Assembly (NCBI GenBank): GCA_031266115.1
Contig: JAISBQ010000287.1
Coordinates: forward strand, 1-5,853
Direction of reading: 5' to 3'
From: Bifidobacteriaceae bacterium
Lineage (GTDB): Bacteria > Actinomycetota > Actinomycetes > Actinomycetales > WQXJ01
Length of the DNA stretch: 5,853 nt
The translations under genes and the position numbers were made by a program. The notes beneath the pieces were generated by a model. It saw nothing but the letters and a program-made list of their open reading frames with translations, had not been told where the DNA came from and searched no databases. This document shows, in pieces, positions 1 through 5,191 of this stretch. Numbering within the stretch: position 1 is the stretch's first letter; each line of letters starts with the position of its first letter.

Positions 1-1
1 C

Positions 2-391
2 GGATTCACCGCGGCCAGGCTGATCCACCCTCGCATCGCCTACGTCACCGCGGACACCCTGGGTCCAGCCGTCCACCAGGCAACACGCGTCGGGGATACC
101 TCCCGAGCGTCATCGTCCACATCCGGTATCACCGCGGGTCTGTTCACCGCGTACCGGATACTCGATGTCTTGCCCTACAAGATCGACATGCTCCGGGCTT
201 ACTTTCGGGCCAAGGGCGTGGGAGACTTGGCGATTAAGAAACGCGGCGTTGACGCCGATCCTGACTCGTTGCGTCGGACCCTGCGCCTTCAGGGCCAGGA
301 GCGAGCCACCGCCGTGTTGACCAGAGTGGAGGGGCGACACTCGGTGATCGTCGTGGAGCCGTGTTTAGCACGGCGCCCACAAGAGCACTGA
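2..391 (+). CDS. Class I SAM-dependent methyltransferase with THUMP-like C-terminal domain (C-terminal part, 5' truncated)
   Basis: The frame is open from base 2 to the TGA at 389-391, giving the last 129 residues of a protein that begins before the window. What is visible matches, from my knowledge of the family, the C-terminal THUMP-like domain found in actinobacterial class I SAM-dependent methyltransferases. The matching pieces are HPRIAYVTAD near the left end, then YRILDVLPYK, then GVGDLAIKKRGVDADPDSLR, and finally AVLTRVEGRHSVIVVE just before the end. The family pattern is a conserved IKKRGV(D)xDP segment followed by a strand of the TRV-G-R type. The SAM-binding Rossmann fold would lie upstream and cannot be checked, so catalytic activity and substrate (probably RNA, by analogy with THUMP proteins) are inference. 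A TTG at 170 is only an internal codon. The stop lies 11 bp before the ATG of the next gene, whose Shine-Dalgarno sequence begins at the stop codon's last base, suggesting co-transcription. Confidence 0.8.
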   Translation, partial: GFTAARLIHPRIAYVTADTLGPAVHQATRVGDTSRASSSTSGITAGLFTAYRILDVLPYKIDMLRAYFRAKGVGDLAIKKRGVDADPDSLRRTLRLQGQERATAVLTRVEGRHSVIVVEPCLARRPQEH

Positions 392-395
392 GGAG
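391..395 (+). promoter_or_regulatory. Ribosome binding site deciding the ATG 403 start
   Basis: AGGAG at 391-395 lies 7 bases before the ATG at 403. It overlaps the last base of the preceding stop codon. The frame could be extended to a GTG at 361, but that codon has no Shine-Dalgarno sequence and would add 14 unconserved-looking residues overlapping the upstream gene. Confidence 0.75.
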
Positions 396-402
396 TGACG
401 CT

Positions 403-1554
403 ATGGCCGGCCTGACCGCGCCAATCACCTTCGCCAGCTCGCCGCGATCCAGCGTCGGGTTGGAGTGGGAGATCGCGCTCGTCGACCGCGACTCGCGGGA
501 CCTGCGCCAGGTCGCGGGCACCGTACTCGACGCCGTCCGCGGCTCCGACGGGCGCGAACATCCCGGTATCCGCCAGGAGCTGCTCCTCAACACCGTCGAA
601 CTGGTCTCCGCCCCTCACGCCACAATCCGCGGGGCCGGCGCCGACCTGGTGCGCTATCGCGACATGGTGGCCGAGATCGTGGAGCCACTGCGGGTGGACC
701 TCATGTGCGCCGGCACCCATCCCTTCGCCCAATGGACCAATCAGCGGGTGACCGACAAGGAACGCTACGCCAAACTGATCGACCGTACCCAGTGGTGGGG
801 GCGGCAAATGCTGATCTACGGCGTCCACATGCACGTGGGCGTGGAAGACAGAGACAAGGCCCTGCCGATCGTTCGTGCGCTGCTCGCCTACGTGCCGCAT
901 CTGGAAGCCCTGTCCGCATCCTCCCCCTACTGGGCGGGGCAATCCACGGGGTACGCGTCCAACCGGGCGCTGATGTTCCAACAGTTGCCCACCGCGGGGC
1001 TTCCCTGCCAATTCGACCACTGGTCGGAATTGGAGCACTACGTCCACGACATGTTGCATACCGGAGTGATCGATGATTTCACCGAGATCCGCTGGGATAT
1101 CCGGCCATCGCCGCGGTTCGGAACTGTCGAAGTGCGGGTGTGCGATGGGCTGCCGTCATTGGAGGAGGTTCTCGCGCTGGGTGCCTTCGTGCAATGTCTC
1201 GTGGAAGATTTCTCCACCAGGCTCGACAAGGGCGAGCACCTGCCAACTCTTCCCACCTGGTTCGCACAGGAAAACAAGTGGCGTGCCGCACGGTACGGCA
1301 TGGATGCCATCATTATCCTCAACGAGGCCGGCGACGAAGAACTGGTCACGGACGCTCTGGCTCGGCTGTTGCCAACTCTCGAACCGATCGCGGCCCGCCT
1401 CGGGTGCGCCGAAGAACTCGGCCGTTTGCCCGCCATCGTCCAGGCAGGTGCGTCCTATCAGCGGCAACGGGCGGTGGCTGAGGCCTGCGGTGGGGACCTC
1501 GTCGCCGTGGTGGAGTCCCTGGTCGGGGAAATGAAAGCGGGGCGAGTGACGTGA
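403..1554 (+). CDS. ybdK: YbdK-family carboxylate-amine ligase (putative glutamate--cysteine ligase 2)
   Basis: This 383-residue protein has the usual length of the YbdK/glutamate--cysteine ligase 2 family, cytosolic ATP-dependent ligases of the glutamine synthetase-like fold. They can couple glutamate to cysteine weakly in vitro; the physiological substrate is not firmly known. Visible family motifs, numbered from ATG 403: VGLEWEIALVD at 18-28 (the family's GxExE-type strand), NTVELVS at 63-69, THPFAQW at 105-111, the metal/substrate-site motif HMHVGVED at 142-149, SASSPYWAGQ at 171-180, WDIRPSPRFGTVEVRVCD at 231-248, and ENKWRAARYGMDA at 290-302. No signal peptide or membrane segment is visible. 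The ATG at 403 is preferred because of the AGGAG before it. The TGA stop overlaps the GTG of the next gene by 4 bp, which implies translational coupling. In mycobacteria and relatives the homologue is thought to be an accessory ligase, distinct from EgtA and MshC. Family assignment is very secure, precise substrate is not. Confidence 0.93.
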   Translation: MAGLTAPITFASSPRSSVGLEWEIALVDRDSRDLRQVAGTVLDAVRGSDGREHPGIRQELLLNTVELVSAPHATIRGAGADLVRYRDMVAEIVEPLRVDLMCAGTHPFAQWTNQRVTDKERYAKLIDRTQWWGRQMLIYGVHMHVGVEDRDKALPIVRALLAYVPHLEALSASSPYWAGQSTGYASNRALMFQQLPTAGLPCQFDHWSELEHYVHDMLHTGVIDDFTEIRWDIRPSPRFGTVEVRVCDGLPSLEEVLALGAFVQCLVEDFSTRLDKGEHLPTLPTWFAQENKWRAARYGMDAIIILNEAGDEELVTDALARLLPTLEPIAARLGCAEELGRLPAIVQAGASYQRQRAVAEACGGDLVAVVESLVGEMKAGRVT

Positions 1555-2663
1555 TTCTGTGGGTGCCGTTGCCGCAAGCCGAGACCATCGACATCATGGC
1601 TGGGCGGGGTGTCACGGCTTTGGTGAGCCCCATTCACCGGGGTTTTGTCACCGCGCTGCTTCCATCGCTCGTCTTCCCCACTCATTTGGATTTCGGCGCG
1701 GATTTCGCGGGCATCAATACCCAGGTGGATTCCACAGGTCAGCGAATCGTGGTGATGATGGTGGGGCAACGCGGCCGGGCACGCGCGCTCCTGCGTTGGA
1801 ATCTGCCGGAATCCCACGGCGCCATGGCCACCCGCGTCTCTTCCGACGATGACGTCGCCACCATGGCAAACGAACTCACCTCCCTTTTCGGCAAAGCACA
1901 TTTCCAGGCCAGCGGCGCGACCAGCCTGGTCGAGGCGCTCACGAAACAGCATCGTGGCCAGGCCGATATTGTCGACGCCGTGGCCGACGTGATCGATCTG
2001 CCTGAGCTGCGCGAACGCGTGGAACAGCGAATCTCGGTGGGACCGATGGGCCCAAGCCTCGACTATCCGGCCAGAATGATCGGCCCTACCGAGGTGACCC
2101 ACTTCACCTCCCGGACCGTCGCGGTCCGGTCGCTGTCCACCGATCCGCTGGATTCGGTCATGCTCGCACCCAGTTGGTCCGGCAGCGTCGAACGGCGTGT
2201 GGCCGTCGTCGAGGTGGGTTTCTCCGCCGACGAGCGCTGTCTCAAGATCTATCAGCGCGATGCCCCAGTGGCCGCCATGGTGTGGAATGAGCGATGGCAG
2301 CTCACGCCTGGTGCTCCAGCCTCGCTGGCCGATGTCTTTCTCGAAGAGTTGAGCCGTGTCCTGCCGTGGCAGTGGGACCGCACCCAGATGCGAGACCTCC
2401 TGAGCGATCCGCATCACCCCGACCCGCTCGGCGAATTCGGCCGCATCACCCACGTCCCCTCCCTCGAGCCGCTGTTCACCTCCGAGGACTGGACCGCCAT
2501 CACCCCCAGCGCCAGAGTCATCCCCCGTGCCACCGGCCCCCGCCTGGCCTATCACCGCCTCAGAGCAGCCGTGGGCACCCGCCTGCGCCTCGGCGCATGG
2601 CGCCCCACCGCCCCCCCAGGCCACGACGTCCCGCAACCCGCCGAAGGTTTGAGCCTGGCGTGA
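1551..2663 (+). CDS. Hypothetical protein, 370 aa, translationally coupled to the ligase
   Basis: I do not recognise this protein. The GTG start at 1551 overlaps the ligase stop (GTGA, 4 bp). Only a weak G-rich stretch (about 1539-1545) serves as a ribosome binding site, so coupling to the upstream gene probably drives initiation. There is no obvious signal peptide; the short hydrophobic stretch near residues 33-43 (VTALLPSLVFP) is too short for a confident membrane span. Visible points: a strand-like RIVVMMVGQRGRARALLRW at 65-83, an acidic DDD near 99-101, a helical QADIVDAVADVIDLPELRERVEQR at about 137-160, a strand-like RRVAVVEVGFSAD at 216-228, and a Trp-rich MVWNERWQ and LPWQWDR at 243-250 and 271-277. 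The last 60 residues are rich in Pro, Arg and Ala and look disordered. Coding is supported by strong third-position G/C over the whole length and the tight spacing. Placement in a probable operon with the ligase and methyltransferase says nothing firm about function. Confidence 0.75.
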   Translation: MILWVPLPQAETIDIMAGRGVTALVSPIHRGFVTALLPSLVFPTHLDFGADFAGINTQVDSTGQRIVVMMVGQRGRARALLRWNLPESHGAMATRVSSDDDVATMANELTSLFGKAHFQASGATSLVEALTKQHRGQADIVDAVADVIDLPELRERVEQRISVGPMGPSLDYPARMIGPTEVTHFTSRTVAVRSLSTDPLDSVMLAPSWSGSVERRVAVVEVGFSADERCLKIYQRDAPVAAMVWNERWQLTPGAPASLADVFLEELSRVLPWQWDRTQMRDLLSDPHHPDPLGEFGRITHVPSLEPLFTSEDWTAITPSARVIPRATGPRLAYHRLRAAVGTRLRLGAWRPTAPPGHDVPQPAEGLSLA

Positions 2664-2703
2664 GGGTCGCACGTCCCAGAACACCGAGATCCTCGCGGCG
2701 TTT

Positions 2704-2732
2704 GATGGTCCCTGTGACACCTTCGGGCCATC
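2704..2732 (+). terminator. Possible hairpin terminator after the 370-aa gene
   Basis: Bases 2704-2711 (GATGGTCC) can pair with 2725-2732 (GGGCCATC) over 8 bp including one G-U pair, with a 13-base loop. The hairpin starts about 40 bp after the stop at 2663. There is no U-tract after it, which is common for actinobacterial terminators but also means the call is weak. It would separate the left transcription unit from the deaminase module. Confidence 0.3.
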
Positions 2733-2878
2733 TCCACGCTCGCCCCACGCCACCCTGTGCACAGTCCAGCGTGCCTACTTGCGTCCCCGCCCGCACCACG
2801 CGAAGATCAACCATGCCTCTCAGCCGGGTCAACGCCGCCCTCGGCCCTCTCTCCTCCGCCGCCGCTGCTTCCTGCGGT

Positions 2879-2910
2879 CCCCCACCCCGTCTCCCCCTCC
2901 CCGCTCCCCC
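2879..2910 (-). other. G-quadruplex motif on the - strand (i-motif on the + strand)
   Basis: Five C-runs of 4-5 bases occur within 32 bp on the + strand: 2879-2883, 2885-2888, 2893-2897, 2899-2902 and 2906-2910, separated by 1, 4, 1 and 3 bases. The complementary strand therefore has five G4-5 tracts with very short loops, well above the usual four-tract, G3+, loop 1-7 definition. It sits 40 bp before the deaminase ATG at 2950, with the G-runs on that gene's template strand. Folding in the cell is inference. Confidence 0.6.
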
Positions 2911-2949
2911 GGACCTCACCCGCCACATCCACTCGACACCTCAACCCTC

Positions 2950-4899
2950 ATGACCGTCCCCGACACCACCACACCACCAGCCCAGGACCCCGTCCAGCCC
3001 TTCCTTGCCCTCCTCTCTCCACCACCACAGCCGCCACAAGACCCACTCCCCGAGTTGTTCTTCGCTATTGCCCGCCCGCAAGGTACCCATGATCAGCTCT
3101 TCCGCGATTACCTCGTTGACGACGCTCTCGGTGGCTACGGATTCCATGTCGAGGAAGTAAAGCTCTCCGGCCACATCGATTCCTTTCTTGCCGCCGTCGA
3201 CTCCCTTGACAACACGGCCGCTCTCACCCGGGACCGCGGATTCGCGCGGACCAAAGGACTCATGCAGGAGGGTGACAGGCTCCGTTCGGAAAACAGTCCC
3301 AGCATCGTCGCGAAATTTGCCGCTGTCGACATTCTTCATCGCAGGTCCAGCGCACATGACGCCGCAAGACATGACAACAAGCGGGGCGTCGCCTATCTCA
3401 TCCGGAGTCTCGTTCACCCCCTTGAGGTCGACTATCTCCGATGGCTCTACGGTTCCCGATTCTTTCTCCTCGGTGCCTACGAATCATTTTCAGCTAGAGA
3501 AGAGCGCCTCAAAGAGGCTTTCGCCAAGTCCCTTTCCGCACAAGATCCCGACGCCGTCGCCAAGCAACAGGCTGAAGAGATCATCAATATCGATCGCGGC
3601 AAACTGCATACCCTCTACAACGACGAAGCGTGCCTCGACATTACCGCTACCTTCCATCATGCCGACCTGTTTCTCGATCTCGAAAACTCTCCAGATGTCG
3701 CGGAACCCTCTCCCGATAACTGGAAGTCCCAAACTGAGCGGTTCCTCCAGCAAGTCTTCGGCTACCCCTATGGCTCGCCAACCCTCGCCGAACTTGGCAT
3801 GTCCGCGGCCTACGCCGCGGCCCGTCGATCCGTTCAACTCGGCCGCTCCGTTGGCGCCGCTATCGTCAGTCCTCACGGTCAAATTCTCTCGACCGGTTGG
3901 AACGAGGTTCCCGTTCCCGGTGGAGGCGTCGCAGACCACAACGATGGTCCTCACCTCCGCGAACATCACGGCAAAGCCCAGGCCGATCCTGCCGACGCCA
4001 GGAAACTCGACGCAATCCGTGATTTCCTTGCGGCGCTCCTCGTTCAAAATCCTCCCGATTTCACACGCCAGCCCGGCGAGCCGGAAAGTGCCGGAGTCGA
4101 GGAGTTCAACAACGCACGACGACAACTCAGTGACGCTAGATCCACGTCGGTCACCATGGATTGGCTTGATTCCGTACGCGCCGCGACTAGCCATATCGGG
4201 TCACCAACGATTGAGGATATCAAGTCCCTTGCCCTCGTCCCTGCCGTCCGGAAGACACGCCTCTTCAACCTTATCGAATTCGGAGCGACTGTTCACGCTG
4301 AAATGGCGGCGATCACCAGTGCCGCCCGTCACGGCATCGCGATACAGGACCACGCAATGTATGTCACGACGTTCCCCTGCCATGAGTGCGCGCGAAACAT
4401 CGTGGCCGCGGGAATTTCGAGAGTCGTATACATCGAACCCTATAGCAAGAGTCTCGCCTGGAGCCTCTACCCTAAACAGATTCTGTTTCTTTCTGCAGAC
4501 TCCAGAAATACCTCTGGGTCACACCGAAGTGACCTCGTTGTCTTCGAGCAGTTCACGGGGATATCTCCGTCACGGCATGCAGAGCTCTTTTCGCCCGTCA
4601 AGCGCAAGGATGACCTGGAGCGGTGCGCCATCGACAGGAACCTCGCCCCAGGCGCCGTTAGCGGTTTCCATCGCGTGAATGCCAACTTGCGAAACTCAAT
4701 CGTCAGCCGCGGGGCCGCCCCTCGCGAGCCATCATGGATAATCTGCCAGTCAATGGCGCTTGAGGCGATGGCGCTTCCCGATCTCCAAAAGCTGTGGGAC
4801 GAGGCGCTGCAATCGCGGTCCATCGGCACTGGCCAACCCGGAAATCCAAGTCCGAATGGCCCCGACAAAGGGGGAGGTGCTCGCCCCACCAGCGAATGA
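2950..4899 (+). CDS. Anti-phage dCTP deaminase, two-domain AvcD/DCD family
   Basis: A 649-residue cytosolic protein. Known members convert dCTP/dCMP to the uracil nucleotides and deplete the deoxycytidine pool during phage infection. Residues 1-34 are a Pro-rich low-complexity lead. The N-terminal P-loop kinase-like domain begins at ELFFAIARPQGTHDQLFRDY (35-54), aligns with the family's VGPxGT loop and continues through YLIRSLVHPLEVDYLRWLYG (149-168) and FFLLGAYESFSAREERL (171-187). The deaminase domain follows: ELGMSAAYAAARRS (281-294), VGAAIVSPHGQILSTGWNEV (301-320), VHAEMAAI (448-455; zinc ligand H449, catalytic E451), FPCHECARNI (475-484; zinc ligands C477, C480), and the typical VVYIEPYSKSLAWSL (492-506) and QFTGISPSRHAELF (534-547). 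The C-terminal 100 residues are less typical. Oddities: R42 occupies the place of the first P-loop glycine, and no Shine-Dalgarno sequence precedes ATG 2950. The frame extends back to TTG 2779, but those 57 residues are Pro/Arg low complexity. GC content and C-bias differ from the left genes, consistent with an acquired defence gene. Confidence 0.9.
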   Translation: MTVPDTTTPPAQDPVQPFLALLSPPPQPPQDPLPELFFAIARPQGTHDQLFRDYLVDDALGGYGFHVEEVKLSGHIDSFLAAVDSLDNTAALTRDRGFARTKGLMQEGDRLRSENSPSIVAKFAAVDILHRRSSAHDAARHDNKRGVAYLIRSLVHPLEVDYLRWLYGSRFFLLGAYESFSAREERLKEAFAKSLSAQDPDAVAKQQAEEIINIDRGKLHTLYNDEACLDITATFHHADLFLDLENSPDVAEPSPDNWKSQTERFLQQVFGYPYGSPTLAELGMSAAYAAARRSVQLGRSVGAAIVSPHGQILSTGWNEVPVPGGGVADHNDGPHLREHHGKAQADPADARKLDAIRDFLAALLVQNPPDFTRQPGEPESAGVEEFNNARRQLSDARSTSVTMDWLDSVRAATSHIGSPTIEDIKSLALVPAVRKTRLFNLIEFGATVHAEMAAITSAARHGIAIQDHAMYVTTFPCHECARNIVAAGISRVVYIEPYSKSLAWSLYPKQILFLSADSRNTSGSHRSDLVVFEQFTGISPSRHAELFSPVKRKDDLERCAIDRNLAPGAVSGFHRVNANLRNSIVSRGAAPREPSWIICQSMALEAMALPDLQKLWDEALQSRSIGTGQPGNPSPNGPDKGGGARPTSE

Positions 4900-4969
4900 T
4901 CGTCCAACCAGCGCCTGCTCCGTATCCTCCGGCGCTTACCGCATGTATTTCATCAACATCAGCCACACG

Positions 4970-4975
4970 AAGGAG
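4970..4975 (+). promoter_or_regulatory. Ribosome binding site for the 67-aa gene
   Basis: AAGGAG at 4970-4975 is the best Shine-Dalgarno match in the right half of the window. It lies 12 bases before ATG 4988, a slightly long spacing. An in-frame ATG at 4943 has no ribosome binding site, so this motif decides the start. Confidence 0.6.
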
Positions 4976-4987
4976 TCACTAACAGCA

Positions 4988-5191
4988 ATGAACGATGAAG
5001 TGGATAGCAATGATAGTCAAGTGAGCGACGGCGATCTCAAAGAGCAGCGTGCACTCGATTGGCGACCCGTCCAAGACGTCACGTTCGACTGGTACGAGGG
5101 CTCTGGTGGAATGACCTTCCGAATCATGAGGGCTCCCGAGTCCTATTGGCGACGCATCCACGCCAGCCCGCTGGCGGGAAGTCGAACGTGA
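4988..5191 (+). CDS. Small hypothetical protein (67 aa) between the deaminase and the TIR-like gene
   Basis: No family is recognised. The product has 67 residues: an acidic, Ser/Asp/Glu-rich N-terminus (MNDEVDSNDSQVSDGDLKEQ, 1-20), then an aromatic core DWRPVQDVTFDWYEGSGGMT (24-43) followed by FRIMRAPESYW, and a basic end RRIHASPLAGSRT. There is no signal peptide or membrane span. The start is ATG 4988, supported by AAGGAG at 4970-4975. It lies 88 bp after the deaminase stop, and its TGA (5189-5191) overlaps the GTG of the next gene by 4 bp, so the downstream protein is probably translated by coupling to it. That tight link, and the position between two putative effectors, suggests a regulator, inhibitor or adaptor of one of them; this is inference only. 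Its reality rests on the ribosome binding site and the overlap rather than on homology. Confidence 0.65.
   Translation: MNDEVDSNDSQVSDGDLKEQRALDWRPVQDVTFDWYEGSGGMTFRIMRAPESYWRRIHASPLAGSRT

Larger units (their letters stand above)
2664..2949. other. Intergenic region without a supported gene, C-rich on the + strand
   Basis: These 286 bp separate the ligase operon from the dCTP deaminase gene. Open frames cross it on both strands, but they are Arg/Pro/Gly low-complexity translations without ribosome binding sites and look like composition artefacts. It contains a weak hairpin (2704-2732), a 10-bp palindrome CTGTGCACAG (2755-2764) and the C-run cluster at 2879-2910. I see no convincing -35/-10 promoter. 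A promoter for the deaminase must nevertheless lie here or further upstream, unless the gene is read from the left operon. In the Vibrio AvcID system a small inhibitory RNA is encoded just upstream of the deaminase, so an RNA gene here is possible, but nothing in the sequence proves it. Confidence 0.6.

Noticed and set aside
361..402. GTG at 361 as the start of the ligase gene
   Set aside because: It would overlap the upstream gene by 31 bp and lacks a Shine-Dalgarno sequence, whereas ATG 403 has AGGAG at good spacing.
1458..2762. Long - strand open frame of 434 codons opposite the ligase end and the 370-aa gene
   Set aside because: It is the antisense shadow of a very GC-rich coding strand, starts in non-coding sequence without a ribosome site, and its Gly/His/Arg-rich translation resembles no protein I know.
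2755..2764. Palindrome CTGTGCACAG as an operator
   Set aside because: Ten bases of symmetry is not rare enough to claim a site, and it matches no operator I recognise.
2294..2953. + strand open frame of 219 codons crossing the end of the 370-aa gene and the gap
   Set aside because: It is Arg/Pro/His-rich, overlaps a better frame for half its length and has no ribosome site; explained by C-rich composition.
3803..3820. GC-rich 7-bp inverted repeat in the deaminase gene
   Set aside because: It arises from runs of Ala codons (GCG/GCC) in the SAAYAAAR segment, where such repeats are expected by composition.
3490..4194. - strand open frame of 234 codons opposite the deaminase
   Set aside because: It looks superficially protein-like but only mirrors the deaminase codons. 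No family motif or start signal is visible.
3188..4678. + strand open frame of 496 codons in a second frame within the deaminase gene
   Set aside because: The translation is Ser/Pro/Arg-rich low complexity, has no ribosome site and lies wholly inside a gene with clear family motifs in the other frame.
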